Assembly: GCF_018448905.1 (NCBI RefSeq)
Contig: NZ_RCWA01000031.1
Location: forward strand, 1 to 32,477
DNA from: Photorhabdus heterorhabditis
GTDB taxonomy: Bacteria; Pseudomonadota; Gammaproteobacteria; Enterobacterales; Enterobacteriaceae
Direction: 5' to 3'
DNA: 32,477 bases
The notes under the pieces are model-generated. The model was not told the DNA's origin and searched no databases. It saw nothing but the letters and a program-made list of their open reading frames with translations. A program made the translations under genes and the position numbers. This document shows, piece after piece, positions 20,567 through 29,217 of this stretch; within the stretch, counting starts at the first letter, position 1, and each line of letters opens with the position of its first letter.

Positions 20567-21532
20567 CTAACATAGCCCTGGGGTTAACGTTATCCACGTT
20601 TGATAATACATCAGTCCATCTATACAACTTATACCAACAGATGAAAATTTACTCATAGGAATATGATGATGAGGCGAACACTCTTGAGCATAAGTAGAAT
20701 AAACACTAAAGCTAAAATATCCATTTTTATCGGTAGTCATATTTTTGTCTTCATCACTCACTGACAGATAAGATCCCGTAGATACTGCCATGGTTACATT
20801 AGGTTCACCTATACCATTCTTATATAAATATCCAGTTATAATACCGCTCGAAAATGAATACAACTCAGACGGAGATTTTGTGATCTTTAACTGATATGGA
20901 TTATATGTGAAATCCACAGCTATACCCTTTATAATATTTCCCACTTGTGCTATTAGTATCAACCTGCCATCGCTATCAGATTGTATTGAAACCGTTATTT
21001 TACCATCTTTATCTGTTATACCCGACGATGGAAATACCTTTCCCCCAATATCTGCCTCAAAGGTTATTTCTTGGCCTTTAATTCCTTTACCAAACTGATC
21101 ATACACAGTTGCAACTACGATATTCTCATCGGTACTATTAGCCCATACATTATTTTTTTCTCGGTCAAGATTAATACCTGTCACACATTGAGGGACAGCA
21201 GTAAACTCTATCTGGAGAGGAGAGGCTTTTATTTGAGTATCACCGTCCAAACAGGCATCTACATTTCCTTGACACGGAGTTGAACCAACAGAGATAATTT
21301 CAACTGATGCTTCACCCATTACTCCTGTATTTTTTGTAATTTTACGCTCATTATTTTCTTTAAATACCATAGATTCATTATCTAATGTTAAAATTATATT
21401 CATCCCATGCAATAAATAACCATCTTGAATTACGTTTATACCAACATATATAGGCTTATCCGCAATTTCTATTTTTTTACTTGATACCCAACTTAATGTT
21501 TTAGCATCTTTTGGTGCTTGTTCATCATTCAT
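20567..21532 (-). CDS. Ig-like (invasin Big_1-type) protein without secretion signal
   Basis: Protein of 321 aa built of beta-sandwich-like domains. Residues 105-212 have the Big_1 pattern of invasins/intimins: WANSTDENIVVATVYDQFGKGIKGQ, then TDKDGKITVSIQSDSDG and IAQVGN. Residues 12-105 and 213-321 look like further Ig-like units (VMGEASVEI; TTDKNGYFSFSVYS). The C-terminal part has cysteines and ends in Cys. There is no signal peptide, lipobox or membrane helix. AGGAGAATGAA before the ATG is a good ribosome-binding site. It follows the 441-aa gene by 99 bases in the same direction and is the last gene of the accessory cluster. Function unknown; it may act with the adhesin or be a detached adhesin module. 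Confidence 0.75.
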   Translation of the reverse strand: MNDEQAPKDAKTLSWVSSKKIEIADKPIYVGINVIQDGYLLHGMNIILTLDNESMVFKENNERKITKNTGVMGEASVEIISVGSTPCQGNVDACLDGDTQIKASPLQIEFTAVPQCVTGINLDREKNNVWANSTDENIVVATVYDQFGKGIKGQEITFEADIGGKVFPSSGITDKDGKITVSIQSDSDGRLILIAQVGNIIKGIAVDFTYNPYQLKITKSPSELYSFSSGIITGYLYKNGIGEPNVTMAVSTGSYLSVSDEDKNMTTDKNGYFSFSVYSTYAQECSPHHHIPMSKFSSVGISCIDGLMYYQTWITLTPGLC

Positions 21533-21631
21533 TTCATTCTCCTAATTTATCACTATTATGTATATATGTTATCATCGATTTAAAATTAAAAATAAAATGA
21601 TTTCAACTTGATAATAACAATATTCCTTACA

Positions 21632-22957
21632 CTAAATAGAAGGAAAATATTTAAAATTAATAGAAAATTGAATCGACTTATCAGTATCGGGTAAACTTAT
21701 TATCACATTATTTTTTTCTGCTTTAGTATTAGTTATATGGAAAGTTGTACAACCATCCTGACTAATTGCAACCTGCAACTCTCTCTCGTTATCACCAAAA
21801 CCTGAAATTATCGAGGAGCCATCAGTACGAACAAGTAATCTGTTGCCAGAATAGATAGTACGGTCCACAATCACATAACCACTACAAACACTCACGCCAT
21901 CAGCAGGTACTTCAGAGGTAAATGCATAAGCTTTGATAATATCTACTCCATCCCTCCACTCACTAAATATTGCCTGACCTACACCTGGTGTTATAGCCCC
22001 ATCCTCCGCAGAAACAGTACAGCGAAAACTACCCGTTGTCTCAGATTGCAAATGGAAATAAGCCAGCCCGAAACTATTGGGAGCAAACTGATATTTTGTA
22101 CCATCCCCTTCAATAATATTGCCCGACTCAACACTAGCCGATAACCTTTTTCCTGGTGGCCCATAAACCGCCACCAAATTTTTCGATTTTATTCTGGGAT
22201 ATTCATTAGATACTATCGGCGCACCTTCACTAATTGATATTATGACAGATGACATATCCATTAGTGACAATATCACTGAACCTGGAGCAGAAATAGCATT
22301 ACCAACCTCATAATACCCGGTTCCCACTCCCTCTTGACCCAAACAAAGTACATTTTCCACCGGCACCACTAAAGAAACATAACCCTGCTTAACATCCTCA
22401 TCACTGACTGTTATTGGTTGTGCATCCCAAGCAGCCCTCACAATCGGATCATAGTTAAAATTATGTCCTTGCCAGTGGAATATAACGCTATCGCCTTTCT
22501 GCATCTGCCTATAACTGATATGCACATTTAACCCATGATGTTGTACAAGAGATGAATAGTGAATAACGCCAGATGTTGCATCTGGATAAACTGATGGTAA
22601 TAATTTTATCGATGGCGAATTAATAATTTTAATAACAGCCGGCTTAGAGAAATTTTCATTCTCGAAATCATCCGCTGATGTATAAGTCACATTATAGCAA
22701 CCATCTGGTATTTCAGAGAACGGCATAATTACAGTAAAAAAATCAAGATTAATATTCTGAACATAATAGGGGCGAGAAAAAATTCCCCCAACACTGACCA
22801 CGATCACATCCCAGGTTTCTATATCCTCATAATAAGGTACTTTGATAATTAAATCTTGGTTCTGTTGAACAGAAACATCAATCAAGCCATCATTATCTGC
22901 TTGCGGCAATTTTGGCGACGATAAAGGAATAAGTGTATTGTCGTGATTGGTAATCAT
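21632..22957 (-). CDS. Multi-module beta-sandwich protein, 441 aa, unknown function
   Basis: Three parts are visible. Residues 8-112 (SSPKLPQADNDG, IIKVPYYEDIETWDVIVVSV) and 113-235 (VHISYRQMQKGDSVIFHWQG, ITVSDEDVKQGYVSLVVPV) resemble Ig-like modules with a G-D-x-V strand followed by a conserved 'ITVSxxDV..G' strand, seen in many large bacterial surface proteins. Residues 236-441 form a domain shared with the 228-aa protein encoded just before it: SSVII, YPRIKSKNLVAVYGPPGK, VPADG..CSGYVIVDR. No signal peptide or membrane helix. The ATG overlaps the upstream gene's stop (ATGA) and has the strong site GGGAGGTGA, so the two are cotranslated. Not recognised as a named family. Confidence 0.75.
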   Translation of the reverse strand: MITNHDNTLIPLSSPKLPQADNDGLIDVSVQQNQDLIIKVPYYEDIETWDVIVVSVGGIFSRPYYVQNINLDFFTVIMPFSEIPDGCYNVTYTSADDFENENFSKPAVIKIINSPSIKLLPSVYPDATSGVIHYSSLVQHHGLNVHISYRQMQKGDSVIFHWQGHNFNYDPIVRAAWDAQPITVSDEDVKQGYVSLVVPVENVLCLGQEGVGTGYYEVGNAISAPGSVILSLMDMSSVIISISEGAPIVSNEYPRIKSKNLVAVYGPPGKRLSASVESGNIIEGDGTKYQFAPNSFGLAYFHLQSETTGSFRCTVSAEDGAITPGVGQAIFSEWRDGVDIIKAYAFTSEVPADGVSVCSGYVIVDRTIYSGNRLLVRTDGSSIISGFGDNERELQVAISQDGCTTFHITNTKAEKNNVIISLPDTDKSIQFSINFKYFPSI

Positions 22958-23640
22958 ATTTCACCTCCCATTGGAATCGGTCTAAACGATAAAACAAAAT
23001 TGACTGTATCCCCTGAATCTGAATCAGGTGCTGTTAGCCAAACATTAACTTTACCTACTGTATTGCTAGTCACATTCACTGTCGCACTGCCATCCTCCTT
23101 TAATGGAATATCTGCCCAGTCTTTATTATAACCCTCAATGACTGCATTATTATTCACTCTTATACGGATTTGATTAATATCATCATTATTTTCGCGATCA
23201 ATAAAAAGATATATCGAGCAAGGCGTCCTCCCATCTGCCGGAGCACCTGTGGTATAATTATAGGCGGTAAATACTATAGCTTCATCAGACTGACGATAAT
23301 TACCAAAAATAAGCGGGAAAGATATTACCTTATTCATATCCTCTTGTGGGGAAATCATCACAAAAGCCGAAAACTCTTCGCTATTTTCAATATTTTTATG
23401 TTCAAACGGAGAACGAACATAAAAATGTCCTGCTCCAGTCTCATCTAACGTCAATGTGATCTGATCCACATCAATATTATCATCTACAATAGAAGCACCG
23501 ATAGATGTCGTAGCATAGAATTTATATCCAGGTAGACCATATAGAGTCACAATATTTTTGGGATTAAGATTAGGGTAACCGGTTAAATCACTTATCGCCG
23601 CGTTTTCTGTGATAATCACACTTGAGATGCCGTTATTCAT
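22954..23640 (-). CDS. Stand-alone paralogue of the 441-aa protein's C-terminal domain
   Basis: 228-aa protein whose whole length aligns with residues 236-441 of the next gene: SSVIITENA, YPNLNPKNIVTLYGLPGYK, GAPADGRTPCSIYLFIDR and VNFVLSFRPIP correspond in order. It is cytosolic-looking, with no secretion signal. GGTG before ATG 23640 is a plausible ribosome-binding site. The end overlaps the 441-aa gene by four bases. A decayed copy of its 5' end and upstream flank lies at 27276-27520. Function unknown. Confidence 0.75.
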   Translation of the reverse strand: MNNGISSVIITENAAISDLTGYPNLNPKNIVTLYGLPGYKFYATTSIGASIVDDNIDVDQITLTLDETGAGHFYVRSPFEHKNIENSEEFSAFVMISPQEDMNKVISFPLIFGNYRQSDEAIVFTAYNYTTGAPADGRTPCSIYLFIDRENNDDINQIRIRVNNNAVIEGYNKDWADIPLKEDGSATVNVTSNTVGKVNVWLTAPDSDSGDTVNFVLSFRPIPMGGEI

Positions 23641-23760
23641 ATTGTCACCATTAACTCCATGATTTATTAATTGAAAATAAAATAATAACGTTTAAGAAAA
23701 TATTGTAGTTACGCAATAAATAAATCGCCAGTTCACAAACAAAGAATATGGCTAGAAGAA

Positions 23761-23784
23761 TGGAAAACGCTCACACATTTCCCA
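23761..23784 (-). terminator. Terminator-like hairpin after paralogue A
   Basis: On the minus strand a 10-bp stem (several G-T pairs) with loop GTGA is followed by TTCTTCT. It occupies the same place as the clearer hairpins after paralogues B and C, about 30 bases past the stop codon. Confidence 0.5.
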
Positions 23785-23813
23785 TAAACAAATAAAAGCT
23801 CAATCAGTTAAAT

Positions 23814-25316
23814 TTATTGTCCAGGTGGAACCGTGTCAATACGTCCAAACCAAATCTTGGAACTCTTTATATTTACGCTATAAGTGACATAAACTAATCC
23901 CGGTCCATCACGATATGAGTCTACACCTGTAAAAGGTGCCTGACCTAATAGAATAATAGCCTCTCCTGCCGCCACTTCATCGGCAGTTACCGTATGAGGT
24001 TCAAGAGAATAAATTTTTGAAGATGGACTATGATTGACAACACCATTAACGTAAATGCGTACATTAATAACACTATCCACATCTATTCCATTGTTTTTAC
24101 CCACAGCAATATGCGCATCTAGCCCTCCACCTAAAATTTTTGCACGATTGATCTTACCTCGCTGTTTAAGTTCACTCTGATCTTTATGAGTGAAAATTCT
24201 AGGTGCCGCTAATGTACGCCTAATCTCTGGTGGTTGATTTGGTACTGACCTCGTTAAATAAAAATAGAGGGAAGATGATATAGCTACGTTTCCCATTGTA
24301 TCAGCCACATAATAGTATAATTCATTATCGCCAATATTTGGAATACTGGCATATGGAGCTGAAATAAATGGTATATCTAACTGATTCAGATCAGTAATGA
24401 CAGTAGATGTACTTTGTATTTCATCATTATCGTCCCTGATCATTAAGAAGATTCTATCTTTCGGTTTAGCACCTTCATAAAATGGGATACTCACATGAAA
24501 ACCCGTGCTACTATTTTCTACTGATGGTATTAATCTATCGCCATCTAACTCTTTAATATCTGGCGTTGCCAGCGTTGGAGCAATATCCTCTGTAATAAAC
24601 AGAATATTTGACGAAGATTTCCTTGAAAAACCCTGCAACTCTGTAAACATATTAACTGTATAGTTACCTCCCTCTCCCTTACTAGGAAAAACTCTTAAGG
24701 CAGCAAAACCTTTACTATCCGTATTAATATAGTATTTACTATTACTGAGTTCTTGAATAAAAGGAAATATTTCTTCCGTAAGTTTCCTTCCCTCATAACC
24801 AAAAATACGTACCATCCTATCAGTTACCAAGGGAATTTGAAAATAAGGCAACGGATCATCTGTTTTATTCAGCGCATAGATATTAACAACGAGGCTGCCG
24901 TTAAACTCAGAAGGTTGCTCATCATCCGCTACCGGAGATAAGTCTTTTACCAACGAATCGCCAATAATCATAGGTTCAAACGCTGCATGTGAAAAACCAT
25001 TTTTATCAATAGGATGAAATGCTATCTCTAATTTAGCATCAAGGTCCGTAGTCTTATCCATTGAAAATATTATGGTAAAATCACCGGCACCAGAATGAGC
25101 AGTAACAACAAACTTTGCAGTGCAGATATTATTCTTGACATCCCTTGCAATACGAGAGATTTCATCAAAACTGACATCTTGCTGGTCACTGTACACTATA
25201 TCAGTCGTTTCTGTTACTTTATGAATCTCATCACCTGAATAAGTCACAGTAATAACAACTGGGCACTCTTCTAAAACCGTTATTCCTGAAACAATATCTG
25301 CTGTAAGTATCGACAT
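23814..25316 (-). CDS. 500-aa tandem paralogue A, Ig-like modules, unknown function
   Basis: First (leftmost) of three close paralogues. Layout: N-terminal beta-rich domain 1-125 (ITVLEECPVVITVTYSGDE, NGFSHAAFEPMIIGDSLVKDLSP); middle domain 140-245; an Ig-like module 252-355 (FHVSIPFYEGAKPKDRIFLMIRD, YYYVADTMGNVA); and a second module 366-495 (SVINVRIYVNGVV, HTVTADEVAAGEAI). The last two resemble the first two modules of the 441-aa protein. No signal peptide, lipobox or membrane segment. The frame opens at 25346, but I place the start at MSILTAD because ATGAGG lies six bases before it and the paralogues agree from there. It is followed by its own terminator-like hairpin and then the 228-aa gene. 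No named family recognised. Confidence 0.8.
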   Translation of the reverse strand: MSILTADIVSGITVLEECPVVITVTYSGDEIHKVTETTDIVYSDQQDVSFDEISRIARDVKNNICTAKFVVTAHSGAGDFTIIFSMDKTTDLDAKLEIAFHPIDKNGFSHAAFEPMIIGDSLVKDLSPVADDEQPSEFNGSLVVNIYALNKTDDPLPYFQIPLVTDRMVRIFGYEGRKLTEEIFPFIQELSNSKYYINTDSKGFAALRVFPSKGEGGNYTVNMFTELQGFSRKSSSNILFITEDIAPTLATPDIKELDGDRLIPSVENSSTGFHVSIPFYEGAKPKDRIFLMIRDDNDEIQSTSTVITDLNQLDIPFISAPYASIPNIGDNELYYYVADTMGNVAISSSLYFYLTRSVPNQPPEIRRTLAAPRIFTHKDQSELKQRGKINRAKILGGGLDAHIAVGKNNGIDVDSVINVRIYVNGVVNHSPSSKIYSLEPHTVTADEVAAGEAIILLGQAPFTGVDSYRDGPGLVYVTYSVNIKSSKIWFGRIDTVPPGQ

Positions 25317-25403
25317 ATTAAACCTCATATTAAAGTTAAACACCAAATAATATAGCTCGGCAATAAAGAAATATTTAGTTCACAAAACAAGCAACATGTC
25401 CGG

Positions 25404-25431
25404 AAAAATGGAAAACGCCTACGCATTTTCC
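25404..25431 (-). terminator. Rho-independent terminator after paralogue B
   Basis: Minus strand: 9-bp stem (25423-25431 with 25410-25418, one G-T pair), 4-base loop, then ATTTTTCC. It lies about 30 bases after the stop codon. Confidence 0.65.
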
Positions 25432-25461
25432 ATAAACAGGTAAAAGCTCAATCAGTTAAAT

Positions 25462-26970
25462 TTATTGCCCAGATGGAACAGTATTAATATGTCCAAACCA
25501 AATCTTAGACTCTTTTTTGTCTACGCTATAAGTGATATAAACCGAGCCTGGCGTACCATCACGATATGAATCTACACGAGTAAAAGGCGCCTGACCAAGC
25601 GGAATAATAGCCTCCCCAGCAGCCACTTCATCGGCAGTTACCGTATGAGGATCAAGAGAATAAAGTCGTGAGGACGGGTTATCATTTACAATACCATTAA
25701 CGTAAATACGTACATTAATAACACTATCCACATCTATTCCATTGTTTTGACCCACAGCAATATGGGCATTCAACCCTCCTCCTAAAATATTTTCAAGATT
25801 GATCCTACCTGACTGTTTAAATTCCAACTGCTGTTTATGAGCAAAGATTCTGGGTACTGCTAATGTCCGCTTAACTTCTGGTGGTTCATTCGGTACTGAC
25901 CCTGTTAAATTAAAATAGAGGGCAGAAGACATAGCTATATTTCCCACTACATCAGCCACATAATAACATAATTCATTGTCGCCAATATTTGGAACGCTGG
26001 CATATGGAACTAAAATAAATGGATTATCCAGCTGATTCAGATCAGTAATTACAGCAGACGCACTTAGCGTTTCGTCATTATCTTCTCTAATTACTAAAAA
26101 AATCCTATCTCTCGGTTTAGCACCTTTATAAAATGGGATACTCACATGAAACCCCGTGCTACTATTTCCTACTGATGGAGTTAATCTATTATTTCCATCC
26201 AGCTCTTCAATATCTGGCGCAGGAAGCGCTGGAGCAGTGTCTTCTATAATAAACAGAATATTTGATGAAGCGTTCTTTAAAAAACCCGGCAATTCTATGA
26301 ACATATCAACGGTATAATTACCACTCTTCTCCTTACGAGGGAAAACCCTTAAAGCAACAAAACCTTTATCATCTGTATTAATATAGTATTTATTATTATT
26401 GTAATGTAGAGCAAGAGGCAATATTTCTTCCGTAATATTTTCTCCATCATACCCAAAAACCCGCACTAAATTATCAATTACCAGAGGGATTTGAAAATAG
26501 GGTAACGGCTCATTTGTTTTACTCAACGCATAGATATTAATAAGCAGGCTACCATTCAATTCAGAAGGTCGTTCATCATCAGCTGCCGGAGATAAATCTT
26601 TTACCAACGAATCACCAATAATGATAGGTTCAAACGCTGCATGTGAAAAACCATTTTTATCAATAGAATGAAATGCAATCTCCAATTCAGCATCAGGGTC
26701 CGTAGCCTTATCCATTGAAAATACTATGGTGAAATCACCAACGTCAGAACCAGCAGTAACAACAAATTTTGCAGTACAGGTATTATTCTCGACATCTCTT
26801 GAAATACGAGGGGTCTTATCAAAACGGGTATTTTCTGGGTGACTGTACATTATGTCAGTCGTTTCCGTTACTTTATGTGTATCATCACCTGAATAAGTCA
26901 CAGTGATAACAACTGGGCACGCTTCTAAAACCGTTATTCCTGAAACGATATCTGTTGTAAGTGTCGACAT
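25462..26970 (-). CDS. 502-aa tandem paralogue B, Ig-like modules, unknown function
   Basis: Second of the three paralogues, with the same four-part layout as A. Differences from A are scattered substitutions, mostly in loops (YSHPENTRFDKTPR near residue 42; LALHYNNNKYYIN near 187), plus a two-residue length difference. The intact frame and conserved blocks (GFSHAAFEPIIIGDSLVKDLSPAADDE, NNGIDVDSVINVRIYVNGIVN) suggest it is or was recently functional. Start MSTLTTD is set by ATGAGG before the ATG. Its leader is interrupted by an ERIC element 28 bases upstream of the start codon, so its expression may differ from the other copies. Confidence 0.8.
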   Translation of the reverse strand: MSTLTTDIVSGITVLEACPVVITVTYSGDDTHKVTETTDIMYSHPENTRFDKTPRISRDVENNTCTAKFVVTAGSDVGDFTIVFSMDKATDPDAELEIAFHSIDKNGFSHAAFEPIIIGDSLVKDLSPAADDERPSELNGSLLINIYALSKTNEPLPYFQIPLVIDNLVRVFGYDGENITEEILPLALHYNNNKYYINTDDKGFVALRVFPRKEKSGNYTVDMFIELPGFLKNASSNILFIIEDTAPALPAPDIEELDGNNRLTPSVGNSSTGFHVSIPFYKGAKPRDRIFLVIREDNDETLSASAVITDLNQLDNPFILVPYASVPNIGDNELCYYVADVVGNIAMSSALYFNLTGSVPNEPPEVKRTLAVPRIFAHKQQLEFKQSGRINLENILGGGLNAHIAVGQNNGIDVDSVINVRIYVNGIVNDNPSSRLYSLDPHTVTADEVAAGEAIIPLGQAPFTRVDSYRDGTPGSVYITYSVDKKESKIWFGHINTVPSGQ

Positions 26971-27271
26971 ATGAAACCTCATATTAAAGTTAAACGCCTA
27001 TACCCGTTATCTTTCAAGTTGCTTCTTTGTTAGCTGCTCTCGCTCACCCCGGTCACATAGTTTGCTATGCTCCCGGGGATTCACTCCCTTGCCGCCGCGA
27101 TGCATCTTAAAATCCATAGGGTATATAAGTAACAAACACTTAATTTTCTGTCAAAATAATGCGTTTACACAACGATGCTTACTATTTATTACCCTATTAT
27201 CTCCTTCCTGTTTGTCACACAAACAAATATTTACTTTAGCTATTAATGTAATAGCAATAAACCCACTATTC
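26971..27271 (-). repeat. Duplicated leader of paralogue B with adhesin-tail remnant, split by an ERIC
   Basis: 26971-26998 and 27126-27271 together repeat the stretch found upstream of paralogue C (29058-29217) and between the adhesin stop codon and the decayed copy (29755-29858). The part 27217-27271 reads on the minus strand as SGFIAITLIAKVN. This corresponds to GGFVAVMVTAKVN inside the adhesin, fused directly to the bases around the adhesin's stop codon. It is a relic of a copied adhesin 3' end with an internal deletion. Confidence 0.7.
26999..27125. repeat. Full-length ERIC element in the leader of paralogue B
   Basis: 127 bp from TATACCCGTTATC to ATAGGGTATA, with cores CGCTCACCCCGGTCAC and GCTCCCGGGGATTCAC. 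The paralogous leaders at 29058 and 29755 lack it and show the uninterrupted sequence (..AACACCAATCAGTAACAAAC). Confidence 0.93.
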
Positions 27272-27275
27272 ATAA

Positions 27276-27378
27276 CATAAGCTTTATATCCAAATATATC
27301 CTATATGGTCACAATATATCTGGGGCTAAAACTACGATAATTGTTACATCACTTTTCGCCATATTGACCATTATTCAT
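27276..27378 (-). pseudogene. Decayed 5' end of a 228-aa-type gene
   Basis: From ATG 27378 the minus strand matches the start of the 228-aa gene (ATGAATAA.GG; ATATTGTGAC.ATAT; GGATATAAA). It is shortened, frameshifted and stopped after about nine codons. The homology continues upstream of the ATG through 27379-27520, matching 23641-23784 in front of the intact gene. So paralogue C was once followed by a 228-aa-type gene, just as paralogue A still is. Confidence 0.7.
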
Positions 27379-27489
27379 ACTGCCACCATTAACTCCGTGA
27401 TTCATTGGTTGAAAGTAAAATGACAACGCTTAATAAAATATTATAGCTTGGTAATGAAGAATCGCCAGTTCATCAATAAGAAATATGTT

Positions 27490-27520
27490 CAGAAAAGTGG
27501 AAAATGCGTGAGCATTTTCC
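27490..27520 (-). terminator. Rho-independent terminator after paralogue C
   Basis: Minus strand: perfect 9-bp stem (27512-27520 with 27499-27507), loop TCAC, then ACTTTTCTG. It is the best preserved of the three hairpins that follow the paralogues at the same distance. Confidence 0.7.
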
Positions 27521-27554
27521 AACAAACAGATAAAAGCTCAATCAGTTAAATTTA

Positions 27555-29057
27555 TTACCTAGGTGGAACAGTATCAATATGTCCAAACCAAATCTTAGAT
27601 TCGTTTTTGCCTACGCTGTAAGTGATATAAACCAAGCCTGGCGTACCATCATCATATGAATCTATATTAGTAAAAAACGCCTGACCAAGTGGAATAATAG
27701 TCTCTCCTGCCGCCACTTCGTCGGCAGTTACCGTATGAGGATCAATAGAATAAATTTTCGAAGATGGATTATCATTGATAATACCATTAACGTAAATACG
27801 TACATTAATGACATTATTTACCTCTATTCCACTGTTTTTACCCACAGCAATATGGGCATCCAACCCTCCACCTAAAATATACTTAAAACTAATCTTACCT
27901 GGCCAACTAAATTCCTTCTGTCGTTTATGATTAAAGATTCTAGGTCTCGCTAATATACGCTTAATCTCTGGTGGTATATTTGGTGTTGATCTCGTTAAAT
28001 TAAAATAGAGGGCAGATGACATAGTTATGTTTCCTATTACATCAGCTACGTAATAGTATAACCCATTATTGCCAATATTTGGAATACTGGCATATGGAAC
28101 TAAAATAGATGGGATATCCAACTGACTCAGATCAGTAATGACAGTGGACGCACTTGGCGTTTCATCATTATCTTCTCTGATCATTAAGAAAATTCTATCT
28201 CTTGGTTTAACACCTTCATAGAACGGGATACTCACATGAAAACCTGTATTGCTATATCCTGTTGATGGCGTTAATCTATCACCGTCCAGCTCTTCTATAT
28301 CTGGCATCACCAGCGCTGGAGCAATGTCTTCTGTAATAAACAGAATATTTGATGAAGATTTCCTTGAAAAACCCTGCAATTCAGTGAACATATTAACTGC
28401 ATAGTTCCCCTCTTCCTCCTGACTGGGAAAAATCTTTAAGGCAACAAAACCTTTATCATCTGTATTAATATAGTATTTATTATTATTCAGTTCTTGAATA
28501 AAAGGAAATATTTCTTCCGTAATTTTTTCCCTATCATACCTAAAAATACGTACTAATTTATCCGTTACCAGGGGAATTTGAAAATAGGGTAATGGATCAT
28601 TTGTTTTACTCAGAGCATATAGATTAACGAGGAGGTTACTATTAAAATCAGAAGGCTCCTCATTATCTGCTGCCGGAGATAAATCTTTTATCAGCGAATC
28701 ACCAATAATGATAGGTTCAAATGCTGCATGTGAAAAACCATTTTTATCAATAGAATGAAATGCAATTTCTAATTTAGCATCGGGGTCCGTAGCCTTATCC
28801 ACTGAAAATTCTATGGTAAAATCACCAGCGCCAGAAGCAGCAGTAACAACAAATTTCGCAGTGCAGGTATTTTTCTCAACATCTCTTGGAATACGAGGAA
28901 TTTTATCAAAATAGGTATTTTTGGGGGTACTGTGCACTATGCCAGTCGTTTCCGTTACTTTATGAGTATCATCACCTGAATAAGTCACTGTGATAACAAC
29001 TGGGCACGCTTCTAAAACCGTTATTCCTGAAACTATATCTGCGGTAAGTGTCGACAT
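27555..29057 (-). CDS. 500-aa tandem paralogue C, Ig-like modules, unknown function
   Basis: Third intact paralogue, same layout as A and B: N-terminal domain 1-125, middle domain 140-245, modules about 252-355 and 366-495. It shares with A the stretch FIQEL.N.KYYINTD and NMFTELQGFSRKSSSNILFITEDIAPAL, where B differs, so exchange between copies or a separate duplication order is possible. Its C-terminal linker (KEFSWPGKISFKYILGGG) is the most divergent part. Start MSTLTAD is preceded by ATGAGG. No secretion signal. It is preceded by a duplicated adhesin-tail/leader segment and followed by the decayed 228-aa-type gene. Confidence 0.8.
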   Translation of the reverse strand: MSTLTADIVSGITVLEACPVVITVTYSGDDTHKVTETTGIVHSTPKNTYFDKIPRIPRDVEKNTCTAKFVVTAASGAGDFTIEFSVDKATDPDAKLEIAFHSIDKNGFSHAAFEPIIIGDSLIKDLSPAADNEEPSDFNSNLLVNLYALSKTNDPLPYFQIPLVTDKLVRIFRYDREKITEEIFPFIQELNNNKYYINTDDKGFVALKIFPSQEEEGNYAVNMFTELQGFSRKSSSNILFITEDIAPALVMPDIEELDGDRLTPSTGYSNTGFHVSIPFYEGVKPRDRIFLMIREDNDETPSASTVITDLSQLDIPSILVPYASIPNIGNNGLYYYVADVIGNITMSSALYFNLTRSTPNIPPEIKRILARPRIFNHKRQKEFSWPGKISFKYILGGGLDAHIAVGKNSGIEVNNVINVRIYVNGIINDNPSSKIYSIDPHTVTADEVAAGETIIPLGQAFFTNIDSYDDGTPGLVYITYSVGKNESKIWFGHIDTVPPR

Positions 29058-29217
29058 ATTAAACCTCATATTAAAGTTAAACACCAATCAGTAACAAACA
29101 CTTAATTTTCTATCAAAATAATGCGTTTATACAACGATGCTTACTCTCTATTACCTCCTTCCTGTTTGTCACACAAATAAATTATTCACTTTAGCCATTA
29201 CTGTAATAGCAATATAT
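29058..29217 (-). repeat. Duplicated leader of paralogue C with adhesin-tail remnant
   Basis: 29058-29165 repeats the sequence between the adhesin gene's stop codon and the next start (29755-29858). 29169-29217 reads YIAITVMAKVNN on the minus strand, a relic of the adhesin's GGFVAVMVTAKVND, joined by a deletion to the stop-codon region. It probably carries the promoter of paralogue C, but I could not choose a convincing -35/-10 pair. Confidence 0.7.

Noticed and set aside
27062-27280. 72-aa plus-strand frame
   Set aside because: It starts inside an ERIC element and continues in the duplicated leader; it has no ribosome-binding site.
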